Source: Polyangiaceae bacterium (GTDB lineage: Bacteria; Myxococcota_A; Polyangia; Polyangiales; Polyangiaceae). Taken from it: a DNA stretch of 64,000 nucleotides. The DNA is taken from assembly GCA_016715885.1 (NCBI GenBank), contig JADJXL010000016.1:313501-377500 (forward strand), written 5' to 3'. Shown one piece after another: positions 54,072 through 63,402 of the stretch. Position numbers and translations under genes: made by a program. Below the pieces are notes generated by a model. That model was not told the origin of the DNA. It made no database searches and was given only the letters and a program-made list of their open reading frames with translations. Position 1 is the stretch's first letter, and each line of letters begins with the position of its first letter.

Positions 54072-55771
54072 ATGAGCGCTCCACCGAGCAAGCGACGGTT
54101 TGCAATCTTCAAACGGATTGCACGGTTGTCAGGCACGTATTCCGATTTGCCGTACCACGTGCGCAAATCGTGGCAGGTAATGAGGTCGTTCATTCCGTCA
54201 GCATTCAAATCGGCGACAGCCAATCCTGAATGGCTGTCGATCGTGAACTCGGATGCTCGATGTTGGCTCGTGCGCGGGATGCCCGTCGCGACCAGCTCGA
54301 AATGCGGTGACGGATTCGCCACGGAACGAAGCACGCGGAACGTGTTCCACGCGGCACCGTCAGGCTGATCGATGAGCACGTCGACTCTTCCATCGCCATT
54401 TTCATCAACGGGAACGATTCGCCATGTCTTGGTAAAACCTTTTGGATATGCGATGCTGGCCCATTCCACGGGCACACCAAAATTTCCATGACCGTCGTTC
54501 TCGTGCACGAACCACCGATTCATTCCGGAATCGGGATCCGTCGTGGATGTCACGATGTCGACCGCGCCATCCCCTGTCACGTCGGCGACCGTATACGAAA
54601 ATTGCTCGTCTTCGCTTTTCAACGGCACGTGCGCCGGCGTCGCGTGCGACGCGAATCCTTTTGTATTTGCCTTCTTCCAATCAAATCGCGTGGCCGGTTT
54701 GCATTGCGCAAGGTCCCCCTTTGCGCATTCGTCGACCTTTACGAGCAACGCTTCGTTCGTCGCTTGGTCCTCGTCGTACGTGAATTGGTTGGACCGAACG
54801 AGCTCGCCATTTTTCCGCATGTCGATCCGCACGAGGCGCATCCTTCGAGAAACCTCTTCGCCCTCGTAAAAGAGTTTTCCGTATCGATCGTCGTCATCGT
54901 AATGAAACTCGACGCTCGCATTGCCGAGCGTCTCCGTGCCATTTGCATCGATGAAACCGGTGTAGCGGATTTCTTGAATGACCTGCTCGCGCGTCGCCGC
55001 ATGGTTCGTGTTGCCATGGTCCGCGAAATACGCATACCGAATCGTATTGCCCCGCCGGTCCATTTCCAGCTCTTTGCTCCACGCGCGTGTGACGCCCTGA
55101 CGCCAGCGCACGCGAGTATTGGTGCTCTTGCCATAATGCACGATGTTTCCATTCGGCAAATACGCAACGAAATACGTCGGGTCGAAGGCGCTTGCAGATG
55201 GTGCACCATAACCGATAATTTTGGTGTGCGAATCAATGGCCGTTCGGTATTCGGCAAAAATGCCAACGGAATCCTTGCCTTCGTTGATTTGAACAAGCCT
55301 TGCGCCATTGATACAGAAGTGATCGCCTGCATTTAGCTGGACGCCTCGAATCGATCCATCCTGCGCAAGATTGGATCCGCAGCGATGAACGGAAGACAGC
55401 CCCGACAAGACAAATCCCTTGCCAAGAATGCCGCTCGACGCGTGACTATCGTAAGCGATACCGAGCGCTGGAGCCCATCGAGACGGCGGGAGCGTCAAAC
55501 GAATCGAAACCTGCGCGCTGCCTGTAGACGATACCGAAAATGCGCCATCGATCGCTCCAATGTTCGACGCATTCGCCATGTCGAGTGGCGCCATGTCGGG
55601 GAATGCATGGTCGCCTGCATACGATGGGCAAACGAGCGATGGCGTGAGCGCTTCGTCAATGGGCAGCGGAATGCCTGCGCCACCTATGCCGGGAGGACCT
55701 TCGTCGCTACCACATGAAAAGGATGCAAGCGCGCCGAGCAAAATGAAGCCCGCACGAGAAATGGTGCCCAT
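53975..55771 (-). CDS. SpvB-like N-terminal part of the RHS toxin (frame ends early)
   Basis: ATG 55771 has GGAGGG 9 bases upstream; the TTG two codons earlier is not needed. A signal peptide with Cys (ASFSC) suggests a lipoprotein. The SpvB domain is clear (FSVSSTGSAQVSIRL, ASSGILGKGFVLSGLSSVHR in parts), followed by FG-GAP repeats (VADVTGDGAVDIVTS, VDENGDGRVDVLID, VADLNADGMNDLIT). After residue ~550 the sequence loses family character (IANRRLLGGALICGD) and stops at 53975. The neighbouring frame reads PCNPFEDCKPSLARW and joins smoothly to the RHS part. Adding one C to the CC at 54124-54125 (minus strand) would restore a single protein of about 2,200 residues. Confidence 0.85.
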   Translation of the reverse strand: MGTISRAGFILLGALASFSCGSDEGPPGIGGAGIPLPIDEALTPSLVCPSYAGDHAFPDMAPLDMANASNIGAIDGAFSVSSTGSAQVSIRLTLPPSRWAPALGIAYDSHASSGILGKGFVLSGLSSVHRCGSNLAQDGSIRGVQLNAGDHFCINGARLVQINEGKDSVGIFAEYRTAIDSHTKIIGYGAPSASAFDPTYFVAYLPNGNIVHYGKSTNTRVRWRQGVTRAWSKELEMDRRGNTIRYAYFADHGNTNHAATREQVIQEIRYTGFIDANGTETLGNASVEFHYDDDDRYGKLFYEGEEVSRRMRLVRIDMRKNGELVRSNQFTYDEDQATNEALLVKVDECAKGDLAQCKPATRFDWKKANTKGFASHATPAHVPLKSEDEQFSYTVADVTGDGAVDIVTSTTDPDSGMNRWFVHENDGHGNFGVPVEWASIAYPKGFTKTWRIVPVDENGDGRVDVLIDQPDGAAWNTFRVLRSVANPSPHFELVATGIPRTSQHRASEFTIDSHSGLAVADLNADGMNDLITCHDLRTWYGKSEYVPDNRAIRLKIANRRLLGGALICGDRMADLVELPASRKPNGTSNRSTGFRAGP

Positions 55772-55908
55772 GACCAAAGCCCTCCGGCGGGCAGGTTACG
55801 TCAAACGGACATGAGGCGTCGACGAAAAAACGCACGGTTATCGGACATTGTTTGTCCCAGCAACCGCGCCTCGAACAACGCGGTGCTTGGCGGCGTCGCG
55901 TAACCTCA

Positions 55909-57042
55909 TCAATCGGCGCGAGCGGCAGGATGCATTCGCATTACGCGTCCTTGCGACGGGGTGAATCCGACCGCTATGGCCTGCGCTGGATTGAAATGCA
56001 TGACGTTGTCGGGGCCGGTGTCGTCGAGCTGATCGGTGAGGCCGTCTTCTTCGATTGCGTGATACAGGCCGAGATAGTGGCCGACCTCGTGCGCAAGGAC
56101 GCGCGCCTGTGCACGGACGGGGATGTCAATGGGGCCCGCGCCTTGCGCGAAACAATCGATGCCAGGTAAAAATACCGCATTGGCGGGCCCGGCGCCGCCC
56201 GGAGTCCTCGGCGTGAATCCGTTGACCGCGCTGGGCGGGCCAAAGATCGGGTCGTCGTAAAGCAAGCATCCACCAAAAACGACATCAATGGTGGTCTCTG
56301 CATTGGGCGGCGCGTCTGCGAGAATCGTAGCCAGGGCTGCGTGGTCGCCCGCGTGAAAATGGGTCTCCGTGGACAGCGCGCCGAGTGCGCGTGTTCCGAC
56401 GAGCCGCGGCGTGATGCCTCCCGAAGCGAGCTCCTGCCCAAGGTGCGTGACCAGCTCCTGCTGGCGGTCCTCGTCGCCCAACAGGATCGAGCTCTCTGCA
56501 ATGAGGAAGCGCAGATCGATCGAGGCATGCTCGGGGACCGTCTCGATGGGCTGCACCGCAACGTGAAGCGTCGGGCGGTCTTCTGGCGCGGTGAGCGGCG
56601 TCAAGGTCATGCAGTCGACCTGGCCGAAGCGGAGCGAGAGGCCCGTTTCCGGCTCGAAACGCGAAAGGACCGTTGGAAGGATGAACACGCCTGCCTCGAC
56701 GGCGACCGACGTACGCAGCTCGCAGTCGCGGCAAACCGCACCTGCGCTGCGCGCTTGGACCACGGCGCGCCCTTCGCCGTCGACGACCGAACTGAGCTGG
56801 AAGCACACGCCGGGCGCTGTGGTGGCGCGTACGGCGAGGGCAGCGCAGGGCTCCCGCACGGGGAGCTCCACGCTGCCAGTCTCGCCGTCGCTGGCGAACT
56901 GCGTTGCGCCGACGTCGACCCAGGCCGACGTGAACGGGCCGCTCTCGCCGTTCACGTCGGCCGGGTCACCCTGAAAATGCGGCGAACACCCGGTGAGCAG
57001 CGCCGTCAGCGCGACGCTGGCGAACGCCGCACGCGGGATCAT
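55909..57042 (-). CDS. M43-like zinc metalloprotease lipoprotein
   Basis: 377 residues from ATG 57042, which overlaps the upstream TGA (ATGA); the longest frame starts 42 codons earlier inside the HEAT-repeat gene. Signal peptide with lipobox LLTGC. A long beta-rich N-terminal part with several Cys pairs is followed by the zinc motif HEVGHYLGLYH, and a Met-turn-like VMHFNP about 25 residues later. The N-terminal ~230 residues are not found in the shorter M43 protein at 3004-3924, so specificity probably differs. It is the last gene of a three-gene coupled operon with a large lipoprotein and a HEAT-repeat protein. Confidence 0.85.
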   Translation of the reverse strand: MIPRAAFASVALTALLTGCSPHFQGDPADVNGESGPFTSAWVDVGATQFASDGETGSVELPVREPCAALAVRATTAPGVCFQLSSVVDGEGRAVVQARSAGAVCRDCELRTSVAVEAGVFILPTVLSRFEPETGLSLRFGQVDCMTLTPLTAPEDRPTLHVAVQPIETVPEHASIDLRFLIAESSILLGDEDRQQELVTHLGQELASGGITPRLVGTRALGALSTETHFHAGDHAALATILADAPPNAETTIDVVFGGCLLYDDPIFGPPSAVNGFTPRTPGGAGPANAVFLPGIDCFAQGAGPIDIPVRAQARVLAHEVGHYLGLYHAIEEDGLTDQLDDTGPDNVMHFNPAQAIAVGFTPSQGRVMRMHPAARAD

Positions 57043-58886
57043 CGCAGCGCCGCCGCAGGCACGAAGGTGCCGATTTGCTGCATCAACCGAGCGCTCGTTT
57101 CGCGGTGGAAGTGCGCTACGAGCACGCTGCGCGCTTCGGGACGCGTGCGCGACGCAGCTCCGAGCCACGCGATGATCGCAGCTCGCTCCGGGATGGATGT
57201 GCTGGCCGCGAGCTTGTCCGACATGAGCGCGACCGCGTCGGCCGTGGGCTCGCCGCGCAAAGCCCCGACGATGGCAGCGCTGACGGCTGGATCGGTCTCC
57301 TCGCGGAGCCGGTCGAGCAGGCGCGGGGCCGCGTCGACGGGATCCAAGCGTCCCAGCGCTTCGGCCGCGTGCTGCCGCGTCGAAGCGCTCTCCGCGGCGA
57401 GGTGCGTTTCGAGCTCGTCGGCGAAGGCTGCATCACCGCTGTTGCCCATCGCATCCAGGACGACGTTGGTCGCGCTGTCGTCCACGGCGGCAGCGAGCTC
57501 CTTGTCGAGCGAGGCGCGGACGTACGCCTTGACCTCGTCGTCGTGGCCGCTTCGCCGCGCCATGCTGCCCAGGCCGAGCAAGCTGACGTTGGCGACCATG
57601 TCGTCGCGGTCGTTCTGCGCTCGCGCAAGCAGCAGCTCGGCCGTGCCCCGCGTGGGCTCGCCGATGTCCGACAGCGCCGATGCAGCCCGGGCGCGGTCGA
57701 CGGCGCGGAAGGCCGAATCCGCGAGCACGCCCGAAAGGGCGTCGCGCGCGGCCTCCGTGCCCGACAGCTCGAGCGCCAGGAAGAGCGCGGGCCGAGCCGC
57801 GTCGTCGATGGTCCCCGCCTTCAACGCGGCGACCAGCCGACGGGCCGCCTCGGGATGCGCCTTCAACCATGCGGCAAGCTCGCGCGCCGCCGCGTAGCTC
57901 GGGTCCCCGGTGGTGCCGCCGAAGTGCCCGAGGAACGCCCGCAGCGCTTCTTCGTAGGACATCCGCGCCACCTGCGCATCGACGTGTTGCCCGCGTTCCA
58001 CCTCGAGAGCGAACGCATCGCGAAAGTCGGCCTCACCCGGCGTCATCGCGCGTACCGCGACGAACCGCGCGTCGTCGCGCACCAGCCGAAAGCGCTGCAG
58101 CAGGTCCGCTTGCACCTGGCCCTGCACGCGGATCTGGACCCGCTCGACGCCCGACGTCAGCGTCACCCACCGCGGATCGTCGCGCTCGAAGCTCGCAGTG
58201 GCCTCCGAGCTGACCACCACCACCGACAGCCCCATCGCCTCGGCACTCGCCTTCCCGTCGTATGCGGCCTTGCGCCGCTGGACGCGCAATGCCGAGCCTT
58301 GCACGCCGGACGCCATTTCGTAGCGCGCCTCGAACGGGCCCATCCCGTCCGACTGGGACGCGCTCCAGCGCTTCGTCTCACCCGTGGCGGGCAGCACGAA
58401 CTCGTGCGTCAGCAGCATCGTTTGCACGAACTGGCGCCGACGAGCGTCCCAGCCGCGAGCAAAGCCGAAGCCCACGAACCGGCACGACGCGTCCACGTCG
58501 ACGAAGAACGGGTCCGTGAGCGGCCCCTTCACTTGCTCCTCCGGCAGCGTCAGCGATTGGCCATGCGAAACCCCGCTCAGCCCGGCGCGGACACGCCAGC
58601 GCGTCGCCGAAAGCTGCTCCGTGACCTCCCAGCTCAGCGCTGCTCGCAGGTGGTCCTCTTCGTCGCCGCGCACGTCGCGAACCGTGGACTCGAGCGAAAA
58701 CGCCGCTGTCTCGCCAACATCGAACCGGCATTGCGGCGCCACCGGCGCTGCTGGCGTGGCCGCTCGAGCAAGCGCCTGCGGCTCCCCGCCACGCAGGCCG
58801 AACGTGGCCACGATTACGGCGACCGCACCGAGCGTCGCGGCGAGAGCGACCTTTTTCGTGCGAATGACGTTTGCCATGGCGCTCAT
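57039..58886 (-). CDS. Exported HEAT-repeat protein
   Basis: 615 residues from ATG 58886 (ATGA overlap with the upstream stop). An N-terminal signal/anchor helix (VALAATLGAVAVIVATFGL), a beta-rich domain with one Cys pair (about 50-300), then about ten HEAT/armadillo-like helical repeats to the C-terminus (ALFLALELSGTEAARDALSGV, shown as ALFLALELSG; LLDRLREETDPAVSAAIVGAL, shown as LREETDPAVSAAIVGAL). Such repeats are binding scaffolds. It is translationally coupled on both sides to genes for lipoproteins, so it probably holds them together in the periplasm or at the surface. No enzyme motif seen. Confidence 0.8.
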   Translation of the reverse strand: MSAMANVIRTKKVALAATLGAVAVIVATFGLRGGEPQALARAATPAAPVAPQCRFDVGETAAFSLESTVRDVRGDEEDHLRAALSWEVTEQLSATRWRVRAGLSGVSHGQSLTLPEEQVKGPLTDPFFVDVDASCRFVGFGFARGWDARRRQFVQTMLLTHEFVLPATGETKRWSASQSDGMGPFEARYEMASGVQGSALRVQRRKAAYDGKASAEAMGLSVVVVSSEATASFERDDPRWVTLTSGVERVQIRVQGQVQADLLQRFRLVRDDARFVAVRAMTPGEADFRDAFALEVERGQHVDAQVARMSYEEALRAFLGHFGGTTGDPSYAAARELAAWLKAHPEAARRLVAALKAGTIDDAARPALFLALELSGTEAARDALSGVLADSAFRAVDRARAASALSDIGEPTRGTAELLLARAQNDRDDMVANVSLLGLGSMARRSGHDDEVKAYVRASLDKELAAAVDDSATNVVLDAMGNSGDAAFADELETHLAAESASTRQHAAEALGRLDPVDAAPRLLDRLREETDPAVSAAIVGALRGEPTADAVALMSDKLAASTSIPERAAIIAWLGAASRTRPEARSVLVAHFHRETSARLMQQIGTFVPAAALR

Positions 58887-60988
58887 TGCAGCTCCTCGAA
58901 CGAAGCCATCGAATGGCTCAGAAGCCGCGTCTCGATGCTGGGCGACGAGAAGCTGAACAGGTTCACCTTCAGGCTCTTCGCAAAGCGACGGAAGCCAACC
59001 TTGCCGATGATGTACACGTCGCCCGAAATCGGCTCGAACGACATGTCCCAGGTCACGTCGCCGCGGACGAGCAGCTTTTCATCGCTCGTGAGCCCCCAGC
59101 CCAGGGTCGTGTCGAGCGGGAAGCTCGTGGTGATGAAGCGGAGATCAGCGACCACCGCTGCTTTCACGATTTTCAAGTCGATGCCGCCCTCGATGTTGCC
59201 GGTCAGGCCGAAGTTCGGCGACGTGACGCGTGTCATCCGGCCGCACGCGGTGATGGAGTCGCTCGACTTCAGCAGCGCCTGACAAGCCGCGTTGTCCGCC
59301 AGCACCTCCAGCGTGTCCTCCACTTCGATGCCGATGGCGCCGCCGACGCCAATCTTGAAGCCAACGCTCACGGGCCCAAAGCCGAAGCCGAGGCTCCCGA
59401 TCGTGAAGGACTTCGCAGCACTGAAGTCTTCGGTGTGGACGATCTTCGCCTCTTGCTGTTTCGAGACGCCGAAGATCCGCACGCCGAACGCATCGACTCC
59501 CAGCTCGAACGACGCCGCGGCAGGGTTGACGCCGACGCTCGCATCGGCGAACGCGCGCGCCAGCGTCAGCTCGAAGCTTTTCCCGAGCTTGCCGTTCAGC
59601 TCCACCTTGCCCTCGGTCCGGCTGAACGAGCCGCTCAGGTCGAGGCGGTTCTGGGTCGACATGTTGCTCTCGATCCGAATCCGATCTCCGCCCAGCTTGC
59701 GCTCGAACTCCTTGTCGAAGCTCCGAGAGGACGCGGCCGAAGCGGCCGACGCCTCGCGCACGAGCACCACCTCGAGCTCACGGCAATCGTCCAGGTTGCC
59801 GTCACCTGCGTTGCCGCCCTGAGGGAACTCCGCATTGAAGCAGCCGCGGATGACAAAATCGTTCTGGTTTGCCCACATGCCTCCGGGCGACACGGCGGTG
59901 AGGGTCGCACCTTCGAGGAAAAGCTCGTGCACCACGTCGTTGGCCGTGCCGGGCACGACCCTGTCGACGACCACCTCGGCCACCTTGTTCGCCGGATTGG
60001 CGGGATCCCTGATCGTCAGGGGCAGTTGCGTCATGCTGTCGGCCGCCGATCTGATGGTGTACGACACCACAGCCTTGCCCGGCAGAGCCGTGGTGGCCGC
60101 CAGGGCTGCGGCATCGAGCCCGAACTTCAGGTCTTCTTCGATGGTCGGGACCGCATTGGCGAGCTCTGGCGGAATCAGCGCAGGATCCGCGGCCGAAACG
60201 TACGGGTCTCGCCCATTGACGACGAACCGCGACTGGACCACCAGCGTGGGGTCGGCGTCGGCGGGTCCGTCGGGGCCGACGTGCTCGCTCGACTGGAACG
60301 GCAAGACAGCCACGGAAGACGTCGAGCTCAGCGCATAACGCACGTCGATGAGCGCTCCCGCGGCACCCGTGGGGGTCGGCTCGATATTGATGGCGTGCAC
60401 ACAGCCGCGCTTGGGGTCTGCGTTGTCCAGCGAAGCGCGGCAAAGCTGGTTCAGCGCATCGCCTTTGTGCGCCTCTGAAAACACGACGCTCGGCGCATCG
60501 AGGTTGGATGCGAGCTCGGCGGCGAGCTCTGGGCCGCCATCGAAGTCCACTTGCAGGTTCACTTCGCCATTTTTTTCGGCGAGCGCGGCGCACAGCGTGG
60601 TGGGCCAAATGAAGGTATCGACGATTTGTTCGGTCCCATTGCCGATCACCTCCACGTTGACGGCGCTCGATGCGCAGCCGACGGGGTTTGCCGGGTCGCT
60701 CGGATTGGCTTCGACGAACGAAAACGTGACGGCGACGTTTCGAGTGCCGGGTTTTGCGGGGTCGACGCTATCTGCGGTGATGCCGAACGTGATGGGGACT
60801 CGATTGTTGACATAAACCGGCTTCGTCAGGTCGTATTTGACATCGAGGTGGGTGAGGCGCACCTGCCGGATGGCGGCAGAAACGCACTGTCCATCGTGCT
60901 CGACGCCGCCGTCTTCACACATGGCTGCTTCTTGGCAGGCGGTTGCGAGGAGTGAAAGAGCAAGGAAGAAGGAGGGGCGAAAGTGCAT
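58883..60988 (-). CDS. Large lipoprotein of unknown function, first gene of the M43 operon
   Basis: 701 residues; signal peptide with lipobox LLATAC and an early Cys-rich knot (CEDGGVEHDGQC). The following ~370 residues read as two or three Ig/beta-sandwich-like domains, and the C-terminal ~250 as a repetitive beta-structure with Phe/Gly alternation (GSLGFGFGPVSVGFKIGVGG, shown as GSLGFGFGPVSVGF), which might form a barrel or beta-helix. No known family recognised. Stop and next start overlap as ATGA. Expected location: outer membrane or cell surface. The divergent 243-base intergenic region to 61232 should contain its promoter. Confidence 0.75.
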   Translation of the reverse strand: MHFRPSFFLALSLLATACQEAAMCEDGGVEHDGQCVSAAIRQVRLTHLDVKYDLTKPVYVNNRVPITFGITADSVDPAKPGTRNVAVTFSFVEANPSDPANPVGCASSAVNVEVIGNGTEQIVDTFIWPTTLCAALAEKNGEVNLQVDFDGGPELAAELASNLDAPSVVFSEAHKGDALNQLCRASLDNADPKRGCVHAINIEPTPTGAAGALIDVRYALSSTSSVAVLPFQSSEHVGPDGPADADPTLVVQSRFVVNGRDPYVSAADPALIPPELANAVPTIEEDLKFGLDAAALAATTALPGKAVVSYTIRSAADSMTQLPLTIRDPANPANKVAEVVVDRVVPGTANDVVHELFLEGATLTAVSPGGMWANQNDFVIRGCFNAEFPQGGNAGDGNLDDCRELEVVLVREASAASAASSRSFDKEFERKLGGDRIRIESNMSTQNRLDLSGSFSRTEGKVELNGKLGKSFELTLARAFADASVGVNPAAASFELGVDAFGVRIFGVSKQQEAKIVHTEDFSAAKSFTIGSLGFGFGPVSVGFKIGVGGAIGIEVEDTLEVLADNAACQALLKSSDSITACGRMTRVTSPNFGLTGNIEGGIDLKIVKAAVVADLRFITTSFPLDTTLGWGLTSDEKLLVRGDVTWDMSFEPISGDVYIIGKVGFRRFAKSLKVNLFSFSSPSIETRLLSHSMASFEELQ

Positions 60989-61231
60989 GGGACCTCAATA
61001 TGGCCAAGGTTTCGTGTAACGACGCTTGCGAGCGATACGCGCTCGCCATCGACACGTTGGAAGCTAATGCATGTTGCCCATACGCGCGTCTTACTCGGTC
61101 TTAAGCGTCCTCGGCGCGATCTTACCCGCGAGCATCCGATGCGATGGTCTTCAACCACGCTTGCTTCGCGGCATGGAACCGTGACATCCTCCAAACCACC
61201 TTTCGGGATTGATATTCGTCGGGGCGCAGCG

Positions 61232-61921
61232 ATGCAAACGGCTCATTCGGTACGAGCGGCAGCTTCTCTCATGGTATGGGCATCGCTCGTCGCTTGTGAA
61301 CGAAACCAGCCCGAGCCATTGCCGACGGCGCCTTCCGTGGCTCCCGCAATTCCCCAAACCAGTGCGTCGGCAGCGAATGCAGAGCCCGAACCTGCACGTT
61401 CCGCAACACCGACCAAAGATTGCCCCAAGCTCGACGTCGCGACAAAACTCGTCTCGACGGATCCATCGACCTATCGACTGATTTTCGATGAGGCGGCATT
61501 ACAGTGTTTGTCGGATGCCGAGCGCGCGGCCGTAGCGTATGTATCGGCAACGCTCGGCAGCGATTGTGAATGGGAATCGGGCACCGATCTAGCCGATCCC
61601 AGACACATGAATTGCAAATTGACGACGGCGCTTGGACTTGGGCCGCAATGCGAAGAAAAGCACAAGGGATTGGTGAGCGAGTTTTGGGGAAATGAAATGC
61701 CGGCGCAATGCGCGAAGGTGCCCATGACTGCGTTTGCTCAGACGGCGCTTTCGTCGCTTTCCATGCAGCACCAAGGCGAGCTGATCACGGTAGCGTACGA
61801 AGCCGTGACGACGACGGGCCCGATGGGCGAAGCATGGAGGTGGTCCGAAGTCATTGAATTTCGGAATGCGGAAGCGCGCGCCTTGAAGATCGTCACGCGG
61901 AAAAAAGAGCGGAAGAAGTAG
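61232..61921 (+). CDS. Lipoprotein of unknown function
   Basis: 229 residues from ATG 61232 (the frame opens 83 codons earlier but that part has no signal peptide). Lipobox SLVAC, a Pro/Ala linker, then a domain with three Cys pairs (DCPKL, LQCLSDAERA, DCEWESG, QCEEKH, QCAKV) and a basic end (RKKERKK). Probably a periplasmic or surface protein. It converges with the 61946-62362 gene across a shared hairpin. Confidence 0.7.
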   Translation: MQTAHSVRAAASLMVWASLVACERNQPEPLPTAPSVAPAIPQTSASAANAEPEPARSATPTKDCPKLDVATKLVSTDPSTYRLIFDEAALQCLSDAERAAVAYVSATLGSDCEWESGTDLADPRHMNCKLTTALGLGPQCEEKHKGLVSEFWGNEMPAQCAKVPMTAFAQTALSSLSMQHQGELITVAYEAVTTTGPMGEAWRWSEVIEFRNAEARALKIVTRKKERKK

Positions 61922-61947
61922 GACGGCCGAAACCGCGGTCGGCTGTC
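61922..61947. terminator. Probable bidirectional terminator hairpin
   Basis: GACGGCCGA (61922-61930) pairs with TCGGCTGTC (61939-61947) with one G-U/mismatch and an 8-base loop. It lies exactly between two convergent stop codons and even overlaps the second, which suits a shared terminator. There is no strong T-tract. Confidence 0.5.
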
Positions 61948-62362
61948 ATCGTTTCGATTTCTTGGCGCGTGTTTTCGTGGCCTTCACGATTGGCGAGGGT
62001 GCACTCTTCGATGACTGTTGCAACCAAGCAGTGTAGGCGCGGTCGAGTGCTGCGAGGAGTGCCTTGTCGTTGCTACCCGTCGCGCCGCCTTGGGAAAAAC
62101 TCGCCACGTATTCGAGGGTGCCTTTTCGATGCACGCGCCCATCGTCGCCGCAAAACAGGTGCAAATCGTAGACGTGTTGCCCTTGGGCGTCGAGCACGTC
62201 GAATAGTTCGAGTAGCTCGGCACCATTCGGACCGTCGTTCTCAGCTTGGTGGAGGAGCACGTCGAGTTGTGCGCGAAGCAATTCGTCGACCTGGTCGAGT
62301 GGTGGCATCGGGCGTGCGCGAAAGTGGAGGTCGAGCGGAGACTCGTTGCTGCGGAGTGTCAT
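61946..62362 (-). CDS. Conserved hypothetical small protein
   Basis: 138 residues from ATG 62362. Soluble, acidic middle (DGPNGAELLELFDVLDAQG) and strongly basic C-terminus (KATKTRAKKSKR), which suggests nucleic-acid or ribosome contact. No family recognised and no clear ribosome-binding site. It is divergent from 62421 with 58 bases between the starts. Confidence 0.6.
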   Translation of the reverse strand: MTLRSNESPLDLHFRARPMPPLDQVDELLRAQLDVLLHQAENDGPNGAELLELFDVLDAQGQHVYDLHLFCGDDGRVHRKGTLEYVASFSQGGATGSNDKALLAALDRAYTAWLQQSSKSAPSPIVKATKTRAKKSKR

Positions 62363-62420
62363 GATTCGAGCTTACACGAAATGGCCTAGCAACATGAACT
62401 GCATATGCTGAGTAACGAGC

Positions 62421-62963
62421 TTGGATTTCATTCGTGACCACGTCGTCGCCCAAGCCGCAGGGGCCCCCGAGAGCGACCCCATTCATACGGCAGTTGCCGC
62501 ATTCCTCAAAAAGGTTTTCCCTATTGGCGTCCATGCCATTACGACATTGCCCTATGTCGAAGAGCTCGAAGCCGTGGGTGCCATCGTCCGCTCGTTTGCA
62601 GATGAGCTTGCGCCAGCGGTTCAAGAACTGAGCCTGCAACGACATGCCACGCGTCTGGCGAATCTCGCTGCGGATTACCGAAAAGCACTCGAAGCGCCGC
62701 CGCCATCGCTGCTCGATTGGGGACGTATTCGCGCTGCCCGCGCCGAAGGCCAGGGCCTATTGCTCGAAACCGTCGCCATCATCCTCGGAAAACGTCACGG
62801 TCGCTCGGCCGACGCCACCGCTGCCCGCCTGCAATGGCTCGGGCCCATTCTTCAGCAAAACGCCGCCATTGGCGCGTCCTTCAAAGGTCGCCGCACACCC
62901 ACGGACGTCAATCCCGACACCGGCGAAGAATTGCCTGTGACGCCCGACACCACATCGCCCTGA
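62421..62963 (+). CDS. Conserved hypothetical helical protein
   Basis: 180 residues from TTG 62421, the first start codon after an in-frame TGA; the initiation site is uncertain. The product is soluble and almost entirely helical (VQELSLQRHATRLANLAADY) with a disordered end (DVNPDTGEELPVTPDTTSP). No motif recognised. It points toward the repeat-rich region 62964-63402 and converges with the ATPase gene beyond it. Confidence 0.55.
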   Translation: MDFIRDHVVAQAAGAPESDPIHTAVAAFLKKVFPIGVHAITTLPYVEELEAVGAIVRSFADELAPAVQELSLQRHATRLANLAADYRKALEAPPPSLLDWGRIRAARAEGQGLLLETVAIILGKRHGRSADATAARLQWLGPILQQNAAIGASFKGRRTPTDVNPDTGEELPVTPDTTSP

Positions 62964-63402
62964 CCCTCGACCCCCACGAAATCACATCCCGCCCCACCTT
63001 CCGCCAGCCTCGACCCCCAGCGAACCGGATCCTCCATCCGCTCGCGTCCCCCTCGATGCGCATGCCGGCGGATGATCCATGTCTTTGTGCGAGGGTCGAC
63101 CCCGACGACGAGTGACCCAGCATCCCATGGGCTGAGCCTCGACCCCCAGCAAGGCACACCATGCACCCCACTGGCCGAGCCTCGATCCTGGGCGGACCCT
63201 GTGGTGGGTCTGATTTGCCGAGGGTCGATGTGGGGGCTCGGCACGGTGATCATCGGCAAAGGCCATGTAGACGGGAGTACCATCTGGGCCGCAAAGGCGC
63301 GGATTTGAAGTGTCGAACGCTCTCGACATTCGAGCAAAGGTTGCTTTTCTGTCGTCATGATGGCTTGGCACTCCCTGAAGTCAGCTTCGAGCAGATGTGC
63401 AC
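62964..63402. other. Repeat-rich intergenic region without a supportable gene
   Basis: These 439 bases lie between convergent genes. GCCTCGACCCCCAGC occurs at 63007-63021 and 63136-63150, and looser CTCGAYCC variants (for example near 63180 and 62966) recur between. Frames crossing the region give repetitive Gly/Arg/Trp-rich peptides that I do not regard as proteins. It may be a decayed sequence or an intergenic repeat family. Confidence 0.5.

Noticed and set aside
57075..59282. Open frame of 735 codons on the plus strand across the HEAT-repeat and lipoprotein genes
   Set aside because: Arg/His-rich antisense translation without motifs; the minus-strand genes have signal peptides and ATGA couplings.
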